Shown here one piece after another: positions 13,146 to 24,464 of a DNA stretch of 64,000 nt (position 1 is its first letter; each line of letters starts with the position of its first letter). Below the pieces are notes generated by a model. The model had not been told where the DNA came from, did no database searches, and saw only the letters and a list, made by a program, of their open reading frames with translations. Source of the DNA: Stratiolaelaps scimitus. Lineage: Eukaryota > Arthropoda > Arachnida > Mesostigmata > Laelapidae. The translations under genes were made by a program, and so were the position numbers. The DNA is taken from contig JABWDB010000014.1 of assembly GCA_019614645.1 (NCBI GenBank), positions 6,608,501-6,672,500 of the forward strand, in the 5' to 3' direction.

Positions 13146-14389
13146 GAGCTCAACGAAGAATTTCCATAAAAAGGGAATTACAACGAATAACGTGAGTGTA
13201 ATATTTGTACGCGGCAGCACGAGCTAAGTCCACTGTCAACTTGGTTTTCATTCGACTAACGAAACAATTAGCCCGCCTAAAGGCTGACCGAACATTTTTC
13301 GAGATAGGATAGAGCGCTTTCCTGCAAAATCGATCAAGCTCGTTTAGGCAGAGTCACACGACTACAACCGCTCTCGTAGCAAAACGATTCATGTTTTTTC
13401 TATCAAGCGTAAATGTACGCTTCACAACGTCAGGTTAGCGTAAGCTAACGCGGAATACGGCCGCGGAATCAATTACTACCAGAATAAATTTCACCACAAT
13501 ATCAGTCGTTGACGACGGTAGTACGCTCCACGGTGATTTTGCATCCTTTGTTTCTGAAAGCTCACAGCAACAGCAGTGCCCCCTGTAGTATGCACGTTCA
13601 CACAACGACACGTGACCCAACCCGCAGTGAAGGACACAGCGATATTTTGAAACGATACCAAAAATGATATGATAAAGGCAGTGAGTGCGCGCGCACTGTT
13701 TGAGAATGAACCAACGCAGCCCTGATAGGGGACGTTGTTTAAAACAGTCGCGTGATCCAAGATTTTATTAACGCCATTGTTATTATTACTATTATTATTA
13801 TTATATATGTCATAGGGCAGCGTTACTTTTGACACCGTTCTCTGTTCGAGCCTGCGGAACCAGTCAGTGTTTTAGACAATGTTTGAGGTAAGGAATCATT
13901 CGAGAAATACTTCAATTAGATAATAATAATAATAACTGTTCATAATATCGGAGCTGGCTGCTTCTCCACCGAGACGTGACATCCTTTTTTATCTCATTGG
14001 CTTTCCCGCAATAGCGGCTACGTCCCAACAAATCTATCGGTGTCATCTGACGACGTCGTTGAGTCAGCGAGTGACTGCTATGATCTCAGACAAAAAATCA
14101 CGAAGCAAAACATATTGTAGCGTTCCATAGTCTTAACCTTTGCTGCGGATTAGTGTTTGACAACAATGGCCACGCTTAGGGCAAGCGATAGAGTGTCCCT
14201 AATGGCAAACAACACCAAGCGAGAACTCTCGCATGAGAGACAACACAACGTGTCATTGTATCTTCATTTGTTCAATTGTTTGAGTCAATCAGCGGTGCGA
14301 ACTCACAATATCAGTCAACGAACGGCATTGGCAATATTAAATAGCTGGATAGATCCGATGCCCGATGTAGATATAACTCACTAAGTGTG

Positions 14390-14515
14390 ACAGGCGGATA
14401 GAGCTATGTTACGCCTACAGACCGCAGGTTCGTGCCCCGGGACTTGACATATCGCGAACTTAAGCATTGGAAAAAAAAAACACCTGCCGTTCCGTCAACA
14501 AAGCAAAACCTATTT
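14390..14515 (+). mobile_element. tRNA-derived SINE, copy D
   Basis: It has a B-box-like GCAGGTTCGTGCCCC, then the family body: GACATAT, GAACTTAAGCATTGG and an expanded A run. A diverged 3' part (GCCGTTCCGTCAACAAAGC then AAAACCTATT) corresponds to the end of the copies at 4974-5066 and 59894-60018. The sequence before the B box may be the tRNA-like head but has diverged. This copy is older than the 5-kb and 60-kb copies. Confidence 0.6.
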
Positions 14516-17358
14516 GTGTTGTATTGCATATTATTCTATTTTTATGCTGCACGAAAAGTCGCTGCACAGCGACTTCGATGCCGCATACCGGTCACAGCTC
14601 ACAAACCTGATACATTGCTAATACAAAACATGAATTTCTAGATGAGACGTGTGTACGAGACCGGCGCAAAGTACACTGTACGTACTGCCCAAACAGAAAA
14701 ACCGTCTAACCTCATTAATTCGTACGTGAACCTACCGATGTCTACTACCATGTGCCAAAATGGCTGGCTCATCCTCCCCTAATGATAGATAATAATACTA
14801 CGTACAGGAATAGTGCCCCCCCCCCTATCTATCAGCCAGCCAACCATTCATTATATATATTCCAACTGAATTCGATCATCTCCATCTACTGCCGACATAT
14901 AGTGCCCCTAACTGGCACCGGCCGCGAGCGTCTACCGGCGGACTCATGCGAGAGAGGCGCCGGGTGTGGGGTCTTGCTATCTCATTTCTTCTCTCTGTCT
15001 CTCGCCCTTGTTTTTCTCCGTCGAGTTTGCATGAATTTCAATCTGTCCGTCCGTGCGGTTGCGAGCCAGCTATATCCCAACCAGCCTGCCCGAAGGAGCC
15101 CGCAGCTCGCCTGGCGTGTAGACGGCCAATTACCTATTCCATTGCACGTTATGGAGCTCTTGTTCACTCTGAGCCGACCTCCCCGCCCCCCTCTCTCTCG
15201 CTCTCTCTATCTATCTCTATTCTCGCTCTCTCTCTGGCATTGTCCTTCCCACAGACAGCGAACCGTACGTAGCTAGTCATGAGCTCTACCGTTAGCCTCG
15301 TCGTGTCCACACCTACTATTTCTCTCGGTTCGTCCACACCCCGCAATCTCCTCGTCTCGTCTCATCTAGTTCTCACTGGGCCGGGAGCAGAGCCGGCCAT
15401 ACCGCCACCGCCGCAATCCCCCCATCTTCCTGTTTCTCTTATTCTAGGCCTAGAAGCATCATCATCAAGATCAAGAACAGCAGCGACGGCTGTGACCCCT
15501 AGTTGTAGTGGTATTATAGTAGCGTCTAGCCCTCCGTTCCTTACTTGCCTTAGTTCCTTGCTTTCGTTCGCTTTTCGGACGTTTTTCGTCGTACCGAGAC
15601 GAAGTGAGTGACTAAGCAAGTGGATAAGCGAACGAGACCAGAGTGGCATTATAGCAGCATCTGCCGACCGCGCCAGCAGTAGACTACCGCTGCTCGATCT
15701 CATTTCTTGGCCATCTCGGCCGGATCCAGGATCCAGCAGGTCCCTCTGCCGGCGGCCATGGCGCCACCGTAGTTGCCCACATGAATACAACGCGTGCAGG
15801 TAACTATGGTCTAACGTATAGTGAGTGATATACGCTGGCCAGCCAGCCTGTTCGCTGACTGTTCGCTGAACCTGTTGCCAATCAGCGAGACTCCTACTGA
15901 GCCAAACACCTATGATACGAGCAAGGAATACGTATCCTCTGACCGTGGCAGAGATGCCTGGTCGATCACTAACAAACAGCCAAACGGATGAGCCAGCCAA
16001 CGGTGACTGCGGCGGCGGCGGCGCACCGGCTCTGCGCCACTGCGCTAAACTGCATAGACGTGCCCGACCGCCCGCATGCCTGCCCGGCCGGCCTCCACGC
16101 TATAGCTTTATACAATTATTTTTTTTCTTCTTTTTTTTTATACAATTATTATTACGGCATTGCGTTACACGCGATGCCGCCGCACTCGAGTCTCATGTTG
16201 GTCACCATGATCTGTCTGTCTTTGCGTATATCATACGCGGGCAAAACTTGCCAGGATCATTCGGATAGAGCTACGCGAAAGATCAGTGTACCGTGGTGAC
16301 AGCGGCTGAGCGCCCACCGTGTTCTCACGTTCTTCATGGGCACACTAACGTTGCCGCTGCGCACACGTCTATTACACGTAGACGTACACATCATTGAGCG
16401 CGAATCGAGCGTCTGTCACCGACCCTCAAACGCCTTGTGACCAAAGGATCAGGCAGACGAACGTACGGACTCGCTGGCTGGCGGGAGGCCGCTTGGCAAT
16501 CGGTCGATCGATCGATCCAATCAAATGATTCATTAAAGCGCCGATGCCACCAACGCCGACGTGTCTATACCGCCGACTCGATGCCGGCGGCTGGTAACTG
16601 AGCAAGCGTTCGTTCGGCGGCTGATGGTCGAGCTGAGCACGAGAGGATGGTACTCTCCCGCAGATACGAAGATAATCCCCCTCTTTCTCTTTGTCTGAAG
16701 TCTCGCTCACCCAATACCAGCGGACAATGAATGGATATGGAATTAAAGTAAGACCGCAGCAAAAACGCAGCCGCCGATAGCCGTCTATTTTTGTCCATTG
16801 CTCGTCGCTATAGTGCTTAGTTTTTTTCGGGCGCACTCTATAGTGCAATATAATGATACCTTCATGCCACCGCTTCTTTGGGTGGTATTATGGTACTGGG
16901 TGGTTGGCGGTGGTGGCTTTTGCTTCGGGTGCCACCAGTGTGAAACCGATGTTCCAGCGAGCAACAGCGCTAACGTGACGTACGACAACAGGGCTTCCGA
17001 CTTATCAGTATCGAAATTAATATTACTTGATAGCCGATCGTAGGGGTTCCAGCGTCGGGTAGGCTCACTAAGGGAAAGACTACGACTCCGGTATACGTTA
17101 GGTTACTTTTTGCTGTACGAATTGCCTTACATTCTCATACAGGTTTGGTCACCGTCGCGACACGTGGATATAGTTCACGAGGACGTCGTTCAGACCTTCG
17201 TAACGCCGGCCAGGTCCTCTGCCCTTTTCGTAAAGAAGTACCCTATTGCCGTGGGTGTCTCAGACGGAATAAACTTGTGTAGGAGTCGCTTTGATCCTGA
17301 ATGGACACTCTGACCAGCGTGATCCTGCAAAGTATATATGTACACACATATATATTTA

Positions 17359-17360
<2 letters not shown>

Positions 17361-17395
<35 letters not shown>
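17361..17395. repeat. (TA)n microsatellite
   Basis: Pure AT run of about 35 bp. Two similar runs follow at about 17740-17769 and 17842-17882. Confidence 0.9.
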
Positions 17396-17397
<2 letters not shown>

Positions 17398-17736
17398 GTA
17401 CACTAACTTCGACATTGGAGCGGATTTTACGACGTCCTTTTGCGACGAGCCTTTTGAAGGAAAGGAACGATATTTTGATAAGAGATCTAAGATCTGTTGT
17501 ACACCGCTCTTTCCCTTTCTCCTGAAGAGGATTATTGAGTAGGCGGCGGCGGCGCGGCCTCGACCACCAGAAATACTTGTACACGTCAGCTATATTTCTA
17601 ACGCCGACTAAACCCGGAGAGCGCCGCACAAAAGCCAACAGTAAATCTTATTCTAAAGCCATTCCTATTTGTGTGAAAATGTCCGATCTCCATGTGCGCT
17701 ATACAGCATATAATTTAATGCTTACAATGGAAACTT

Positions 17737-17773
<37 letters not shown>

Positions 17774-17841
17774 AAAGTAAATAAGCAAGTTTTCCGGACT
17801 GATTCACAGCCAACATTAAATGTCCACGGTACTGCTCGCCC

Positions 17842-17846
17842 ATATA

Positions 17847-17882
<36 letters not shown>
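17842..17882. repeat. (TA)n microsatellite
   Basis: AT run of about 41 bp with one G interruption. Confidence 0.9.
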
Positions 17883-17885
<3 letters not shown>

Positions 17886-20404
17886 TTCTTCGAAGTCGTG
17901 ATATAATACACCACTGCTTGATGCAACATAGCCTTCATCTATGCCATTGAAGACTGAAGGCGGTAGGGAGATAGCCAGAAAGCTCCATTAATTGAACACG
18001 CGCATCCAGAGTCCATGCGGCATTTTATCTGCCAGTGCAGTTCCAATCGGTGACACTCATCCATAGAAGTCAGACGAAACCCTCAAGTGAACGAGGCCAC
18101 TAGACACGAGATATGGATCTACAATAGATAGATATTACTTCGAGAAAGATCGTTATTGACATTGGAGAGACGTCGTTTGGTGACAGCGGCATGGATACAC
18201 TTCACCCCGTGGTCTAATGTATACTTTTCACTATTTTCTCTCTTCTATCTCGATTGCTATTATATAATGTAGTAGCCTCGTCCTAACCACCGACTCGGGT
18301 ATCTTTGACGGTGTCGCCCGCTCTCAGCCGTTACTATCAGCAAACTGGCTGGCGGCAGGACGACGCTATGGTTAACGGCAAGAGATAGCTATGTTGCCGC
18401 TAATGGGAGGCCAGTACGCGATGCTCGGTATCATCGGATAGAGGCATCGCAGGCATTTGTGCGGTTAAGAAACGTTTCTGGTAGTTGATGTGTATGCGGA
18501 TAGTAAGAGCTCGACAAGTCCAATCTCTGTTTCTCTCTCTCTCTCTCTCCCGTGGTGTGGGCAACTTTTTTAACGTCAGCTCGAATACAGCGAAACATTG
18601 CTGATACCATTCGATACGGTAGTGGTAGTTGCAATGTAATGTTGTGATTTGACGAAATCACTTGTTTGCTTCGCTCTACGAGTACACAGGTATTTCGAAG
18701 AGTCCACGGAGGCGGACACCGACTGAGAGAGAACACTCTCTTGTAGCAATCGTAATTTCGTTGCGGGTCTAGCACTCAGCATAGACAGGATCGCTTAGAC
18801 AATATCGTCTAGACTAGTGGTTGCTGTTGTGGCTGGTGTTGTTGTTGTTGCTGCTGCTGCTGCTGCTGCCGGTGTCCATTCGTTTCTCCTTTCAAGGTTA
18901 AGGTTAGTAGGGCTAATCGCTGTCAATTTTGTCACCGAAATGTTATGGGACAGACAGCAAGGCACTGTCCACTGACAGCCAGTGGACAAAACCAGGTCGT
19001 TGTTAACCCACACAAAAAAAAAACAAAAAATAGATCGAGGACATATCATCGTTCAATTGTTGGATTCTATTGGTAGACACATCGAGACTTAGGAGAAACT
19101 TCGCTAATTTCACTTCAAAGGGGATTCCGGAACTCTTAGACGCAGGGGCGCATCTGCTCGAACAGGTTTATTCATATAAACGCTGGCGACGGCGGGCGAT
19201 TTTCACGCGAAGTGAATACCCCGGGAGGTGACGGTTGGTCCGCACCTTGACGGCGGAGAAACCAGAGAGAAAGAGAGAGAGCTTATGGCTGTTCCGAATA
19301 GCGATGCAACTGCGGTGGTATAACGAATCAAAAAACGAAGTGCCCTAAGGATTACATCATTAGCCTCATTTCAGCCATAGCTCTTCTTGTGATTTTTCAG
19401 GGTAACGGCAGAGAACCCTGTCATTCAGGAGAAGGACTGGAGGCGTCTCAGCCGCCAGCAAAAAAAAACTTTCTAATTATTGTCCGCTCGGGAAACGAAG
19501 AGATTAGCCTCTAATTCCTATTTTAGTAACGTGATTGTACAACGCGGGTGGGTAGCATCAAGTATTAGCAAGCAGCTGTGATTGTTGTACCTCCATGTTG
19601 ACCACACCGAACATAATTGTATCATACCCGAACTTGACCCGAACGCATTGAACCGATGAGCTAGCCTGTTGGGTGGAACGCCACTGCATCGGGTACTATA
19701 CCTCCGCGCCTCGACGTGAAAGCATCAATTGTTGTAACCGTCTATTCTTTATGGCCGGTATTTCCTCTGCAAGTCAAGGAGCGAACATAGCCCCCTTGAC
19801 CTAGCAACCTTAACTAATGGATGCAGGTTAATATACTTCGGTCTGCGAATGCTGTCATCAATTACTGTCGTCCAAGGTCTCCTCTCGAAAATAACTTTTC
19901 CACAAACAGCCGCAGCAGGACCTCGGTGTGTGTGTCTACCATCTATGTCGCCAGCATAATACGCCGTGTGCAGAATGCGAGGTTTTTCTCGTAAAGTTAC
20001 GGATAGGACATAAACACACTATCGTACAGCACGAAGAGCTAACAGCAACGCGTTTATCTCGGAGGGGATCGCGCCATGGCGTTCATAGTGCAACGCATTT
20101 GTCCCGAACAGTGGTGATCCCATATCCTCAACATCCGTGGCGTCGACCTCTCGTCTAGGTGACAGACGAAACCGCCTTCGTTCCAGGGGTAACACGTGAA
20201 TATCTGACCCAATAGTCTATTTCGTTACTTCTTCTTTATGGCATAACTTACCCATTCTCCGGTGTATCGACAGCCGTAGGATAGCTCATTCTCTTGACTC
20301 TATTTTATAATAAATATGCGGTCCATGGTCGTTCGCTCAATGAATCATAATAGAAGGATCACAGTGTTAAGGCGCGAATATTAAGCTCTCGGCCAGTGCA
20401 GTCT

Positions 20405-20850
20405 TCAAAGTGGACTATTATATTATCATCGGATTCAAGCAAACCCGCCGCCACCCTTCAAAAACAGTCTGCAGAAAAACTCGATGCTCCCCAGTATCTC
20501 GACTTCTTGAAGAGATTGATGAACAAATGGCGTGGGGATCGACAGCACCGAGTGTGGTTACTCGACGGCAATGCAAGACCTCACCGCACTGCTAAAATTA
20601 CGACCTGGATGGAGGGGAACAATATTGAGCGATGGCTTCAACCCCTATATTCTCCTGATTTAAGCCCATGTGATTATGGTTGTTTCCATGCATTAAAAAG
20701 GTGGGGTTCTATATGCACACGTCGGCCTACTCCCAATAGCGATAGATAAGGAAATTATAAATGGAAATGCGAATGGTAAATATTTGGCTATCTCAAAACT
20801 CCCAGAGCGCTGGAATCGGTGTGCAAATAAAGCTGAAGTACCTCTAACTC
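20405..20850 (+). pseudogene. Mariner-type transposase fragment, frameshifted
   Basis: The frame from about 20405 to 20749 contains WLLDGNARPH followed by YSPDLSPCDYGCF, the blocks around the second and third catalytic residues of mariner (DD34D) transposases. Aligned on N-A-R-P-H, the residue in the usual second catalytic position is Gly, with an Asp one place earlier. Exactly 34 residues separate that Gly from the Asp in PCDY. After about 20749 the match continues in another frame as KLPERWNRCA (about 20795-20830), which fits the family's C-terminal block. One frameshift and the altered catalytic residue mark it as inactive. No N-terminal half or terminal inverted repeats were identified. 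Confidence 0.75.
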
Positions 20851-21006
20851 ATACCAAAAGATCTTTGCCATGCGCTGGGCAGTATCGTGTAAGTGTATGT
20901 CCCTGTGTACAATAAATCCACAGCTGAATAATAAAACAACCTCGCCTAAGTAACAATTGCCTACAACGAGGCAAAACTCGGAACAAACAACCTGCTCAGT
21001 TTGTTA

Positions 21007-21246
21007 TTAGAAGAGGTATATTGTTTCCCGTACCGACCGACAATTACCACTGGCCGTTTTGCCCCCTAGAAACAGTTTATCCGAGCTTCTTTGTGCCACT
21101 GTGGGCCAGGACAACGCGCGGTCATGCTCGATAGGTCCTTGTACCAATGCAGTACCGAGGCCTGCCATGGAAAAAACAAGTGCTTGCCGACATTTCTCCT
21201 TGCAGTAGATGCAGCCGAAGACGTAATCATCGTAATCAGTACTCAT
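21007..21246 (-). CDS. Hypothetical small ORF, 79 codons
   Basis: An ATG-initiated frame on the minus strand starting MSTDYDDYVFGCIYCKEKCR. I recognise no domain. It has mixed composition without low-complexity sequence, but no signal peptide, no detectable paralogue in the window and no clear splice sites. It could be a small gene, a first exon or chance. It lies between the mariner relic and the duplicated gene region. Confidence 0.2.
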   Translation of the reverse strand: MSTDYDDYVFGCIYCKEKCRQALVFSMAGLGTALVQGPIEHDRALSWPTVAQRSSDKLFLGGKTASGNCRSVRETIYLF

Positions 21247-21290
21247 TAGTTCACCTATTTACTGACGCACACTTGGGTTCACGTAACACA

Positions 21291-21571
21291 CTAGCGAATC
21301 TACGTAAATCAAGCAAAGCCTGAGCTGCTAAACTACAGATTGAGAAGAATCCTCAAAGTTCAGAAGCTTTCTGTTTCAGCCTGACACCATGAACACTGAG
21401 GCGTTAAGACCAGAAAGGATTTTTTATTCTTAAAGATCATTCATATCCCGCCGTGGCCTCGGGGGAGGTGTGGATTTTCTCGAGACATCTCTCGTATTAA
21501 AGCTACATATATGGATGAGTACAGAGGAATGTTTAACAGAAAAAAAAGATGGAACTGAATATCAGATAATT
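21291..21571 (+). repeat. Left duplication unit, part 1 (5' flank of the first secreted-protein gene)
   Basis: It aligns with 25536-25865. The pairings are TAGCGAATCTA at 21293 and 25538, CAGCCTGA at about 21378 and 25653, TCTTAAAGAT at about 21428, and GCTACATATAT then ACAGAG then AATG around 21503-21535 (in the right unit at about 25790-25820). Homology stops at the retroelement junction at 21571 and resumes at 24280, so this is the distal 5' flank of the gene at 24465-24872, split by an insertion. Confidence 0.65.
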
Positions 21572-23448
21572 CTAATAATAATAATAATTATCACCTCATT
21601 TACTCACACATACAATAATTAGGAATTATTTTTAGGGTTTATTCGGGGGAGATTAGTTGGGGACCTGGGACGAGGACGACATCGTCCCGAGGAAGGCGAT
21701 GGCGTGGCTCTGTGCACAGCGAGGGACAGCCGTTGCAGATGAAAAGATCCTGCGCGCTTGTCCCCGGTGGCGCGGGCCAGCCTATGGTAAACCCCTTCGA
21801 GGAAGTTCGCAGTGAGGGGGTCGTGACCGTCTAAGGTTTCAAAAGCAAGGGGGAAAGGCTCGCACGAGAGCCCGTGGTGGCTATTCGTTGTGACAGGGTC
21901 CGCGCAACGCTCGCTATGGGTCGCAACCACAGGGGCCCCGAGGCGGAGGCCCACACAGAAGCGGAGGGAGAGATCATCGAGAGCAGTACCAAGGGACGAG
22001 AAGGGCAGAGCGTCGAACCATGCCCCCGCACCAGGCCTGTCGACGGTCCGGAGGCGAGCTTCGTCAGCAACGAGTGGCGCTGAAGCCAGGAGGGAGTCCC
22101 GCGACTCCTTGTGGAGGACATCAGAACATACCCGCTGCTTGCTCTGCTTGTTCTAAGGGACCCGGGCGCGGACGCCCGTTTGGTCAAGAGCAGCCTCATG
22201 GGAAGCGGAGAAGTGGGCGAGATCCTCGGGGAGGACTGTAGCAACCATGTAGGCGAATGCCGTGAGCCAGGCTGTGTACCAAACGTCAGCCAAGCGGTGT
22301 TCACTGAGGATGTCGAGGCCACCGAAGCGGACCGGAAGGGTAGCCTGCGACGCCGCTGCCGGAGGAAGCGGGAGGTTCAGGATTTTTGTCAGGGCGTCCA
22401 GCACCATGTCCTCATAGGCGTGATGGGCTGAAGCCTCAGTGCCGGCCGGGCTTGTTCTAAGCAAGTGCTGTATGCACGCCGCCGTGAAACATTACCGAAG
22501 GAGGAAGAGCCCCTGGTGGGCCGCCAACAGAGGTAGTCGGTCAAGCATCACGGCGGTCCTTTCGAGGCAACGATCCGAGCCGCGTGAGCAGCGATCTCAG
22601 TCCCAGAAGCCAGGCCGCACCCCCAAGACTCTGTTCCTCTCGCTGGCCCAAGCTATCTCAGCAGCCAGGCGGCGGATCGTGCTGGAGCAGGTAATAGGCC
22701 GTATCGAACCATCCTTTTTCCTGAGGGCATGAGGCGAGCTCCGAAGAGTGTTGGCCGTAGCGCCGATAGTACCGTGCCGGCCCACATGCAGTCGACCACC
22801 TTAGCGAGGGCTTTGGCGAGGGCCCCGAGCACCGGGGAGAGCAGGTCCCTGAGATGACGCGGTCAAAAGCCATCGCGGCAGGCTGACGAGCTTGGGGAGA
22901 AAGAGGTAACGGCCGCAAAAACCTCATGAGTTGACGTTGGAACAATGTCGACCTGCGGGAGACGTTCGGGGAAGGCGTAGTCAGGAGGGGCGGAGGGGGG
23001 TGCTTCGCTGTAAGGGTGTCGAGGGCCTCAGCCGAGTCGGTAGAGCACAGGGCCCGGAGATGTCACCCTCTGAGAGTTTTTGCAAGGCGATACGCGCAGC
23101 CGTCTGGCCCGTATCCGTGGGGGGAGTGCGAGGACCGCGAGGGCCAAGCAAGCGCGCCCGGCGCGGAAAGCCGCCAGGTTCCCCCGAATCACGGATGGGG
23201 GGGAGTGGGTGGTGTCCCCTTTGTCCGGCATCTGCAAGACAACTCGGGCGAAGGCCAGGTGCTTCCCAGGAGGGAACATCGTTATTGGTATGGATATCCC
23301 GGAGCACGTCTGTGAGGGCCACGGCGACTAGGGAACGCCTAGCCTTTAGGACAATATTGAAGACGGGGGCCTAGCGCATGGCCGCCTGTAGCCGCAGCTC
23401 GAGCGGTTGAGGTGGAAGACTTGGCTGAGGCACCGAACGAACCTCCGG

Positions 23449-23511
23449 GTGCCGCACTGTTATGTGCCTATTAATGCTGCGCCGGGTAAATCTGCCCTCG
23501 CAATGCGGGCA
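23449..23511 (-). other. C2H2 zinc finger of the retrotransposon
   Basis: On the minus strand it reads C-P-H-C, then GRFTRRSINRHITVRH, i.e. C-X2-C-X11-H-X4-H. N-terminal fingers of this type bind target DNA in R2-clade retrotransposons. It is intact here although an in-frame stop follows about 25 codons later. Confidence 0.75.
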
Positions 23512-23841
23512 CGGGACACGCGGGGGACCTGTGGCGGGGGACCTGTGGCCTCTTGGGCTGGTGTGATGGAATCTGGGTTGATGAAGAGGGGCGGGAGTTG
23601 AGGGCTGTTAGGAGGGGGATGAGCTGGAGCTGGAGGAGAGGGCCGACAGAAGTGACGCCGAGGGGCGCGAGTTCAGCTAAAATCTCGGCGTCACTAAAGG
23701 CCGCGCAGACCTTCGTAATGCGGGCCTTGGTACTCGAGAAAGCCTCCGCGGGTTATTGGCGTCATCGCCTTACGGGCGAGCTCCAGGGTGGGCGCCCAAA
23801 TTATGAACCCGTGGGCCCCACCAGCCGGAGTGCAGCCCGGG

Positions 23842-23872
23842 AGATGCTCGCTCTTAAAAAGAGCGAGCATCT
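23842..23872. repeat. Perfect 14-bp inverted repeat with 3-nt loop
   Basis: AGATGCTCGCTCTT and AAGAGCGAGCATCT separated by AAA, inside the retroelement's N-terminal region. The open frame (…QMLALFKSEHL…) is kept through it. Confidence 0.85.
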
Positions 23873-24279
23873 GGCCCTGCCCGAAGGGAGGGGAAGGCCC
23901 GCCGGCGTCGACCGCCCTGCCACGGACCGTCACCTTAAACAGCCCATGAGACCTCGCGTGGGGCACGCCTCAAGGCCTGCGCGGCGCTTGGCGTCCTTCG
24001 TACACTGCTCCGTGAACGGCGCAGCGTCCTCTCCCGCGTCGACGTCGTCGGTCGCTCCAGGCCTCGCCCTCTTGAGCGGCGAAACACTCAGCAAGTCGTC
24101 CGGAGGCATCGCCTCCCGTCCGGGACGGAAGCGCGGGAGGCACGTTTTGTCACCACTTGCAATCAGCACAACGCCACGGCGGAGAGGCTGGCAAGACCCA
24201 GCTTCGTCGTTGCGTAGCGATAGCGAAAAGTACAAATAAAAATAATAATTATTATTATTATTCAATTATAAAGGCAAAT

Positions 24280-24464
24280 GATAGCAGATGATTATTAGGT
24301 ATAGCGTGACTACATCAGCCCGTTCCGCTGCTTACTTAAGAAGCGAAAATCAGTGACTATTGTACAACATCCTGCATCCGAATCCTCTGGGTTCGTCTTG
24401 TATTTAATTGCTTGAGGTCGACTTCAGGCCAGACTTCAATCAGAGCAACCTTCAACCGACAACG
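24280..24464 (+). promoter_or_regulatory. Proximal 5' flank/promoter region shared by both paralogues
   Basis: It aligns with 25852-26045. Shared blocks include GATAGCAGAT, CCCGTT then GCTGCTT, AAATCAGT, GCATCCGAAT and CTTCAATCAGA just before the ATG. Conservation across the duplication suggests the promoter and 5' leader were copied with the gene. The only TATA-like element is TTGTATTTAATT at about 24399-24410, and its counterpart in the right unit is weak. The retroelement now lies immediately upstream, about 185 bp before the start codon. Confidence 0.45.

Larger units (their letters stand above)
6340..14385. other. Long gene-free stretch with scattered microsatellites
   Basis: No gene is recognised. 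Contents seen: AT runs at about 6825-6848, 8819-8834 and 10057-10082; a GCC/GGC-rich block at about 7755-7787 inside a locally GC-rich zone (about 7640-8520); a CA run at about 8327-8342; G runs near 8161-8171 and 13021-13034; a GA run near 11093-11105; ATT or AAT runs near 13785-13804 and 13920-13935. Open frames are short, low in complexity and without recognisable domains. Confidence 0.55.
14520..20395. other. Gene-free stretch rich in CT and AT microsatellites
   Basis: No gene is recognised. A 212-codon open frame on the minus strand (15362-16000) sits in GC-rich, CT-rich sequence, has no recognisable domain and overlaps equally long frames on the other strand. I treat it as chance. Other contents are CT-rich sequence around 15191-15237, a T-rich block at about 16111-16139, AT runs near 17361-17395, 17740-17769 and 17842-17882, a CT run near 18529-18550, a GTT/GCT run near 18836-18869 and an A-rich run near 19012-19030. 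Confidence 0.5.
21572..24279 (-). mobile_element. Degenerate R2-like non-LTR retrotransposon inserted in the gene's 5' flank
   Basis: It reads on the minus strand, from high to low coordinates. An N-terminal region is followed by a C2H2 zinc finger (23449-23511) and then by blocks typical of retroelement RTs: a KHLAFARVVLQMPDKG block (about 23228-23276), ALQKLSEGDISG (about 23060-23100), and ALRKKDGSIRPI with RRLAAEIAW (about 22640-22735). SQATLPVRFGGL lies at about 22320-22360. A residual His/Cys knuckle (HHGLSC) lies near 21867-21884, with FETLDG and FHLQRLS at the end. Reading frame changes repeatedly. No YADD-like palm motif is visible between about 22500 and 22560, and the endonuclease part normally following the knuckle is missing. 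It ends in (ATT)n at 21573-21590 on its 3' side. Diverged 13-bp flanking duplications (21560-21571 and 24280-24293) bracket it. The clade name is inferred from the zinc finger plus knuckle layout. Confidence 0.75.

Noticed and set aside
15362..16000. The longest uninterrupted open frame in the window (212 codons, minus strand)
   Set aside because: No recognisable domain, biased composition from GC- and CT-rich sequence, and overlapping open frames on the opposite strand. A long chance frame is the simplest explanation.
17243..17638. 131-codon minus-strand frame with long Tyr-Ile repeats
   Set aside because: The repeated Tyr-Ile is the translation of a TA microsatellite. The same artefact appears at many AT runs in the window.
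19928..20158. N-terminal part of the mariner transposase upstream of 20405
   Set aside because: No helix-turn-helix or first catalytic block could be seen in any frame.
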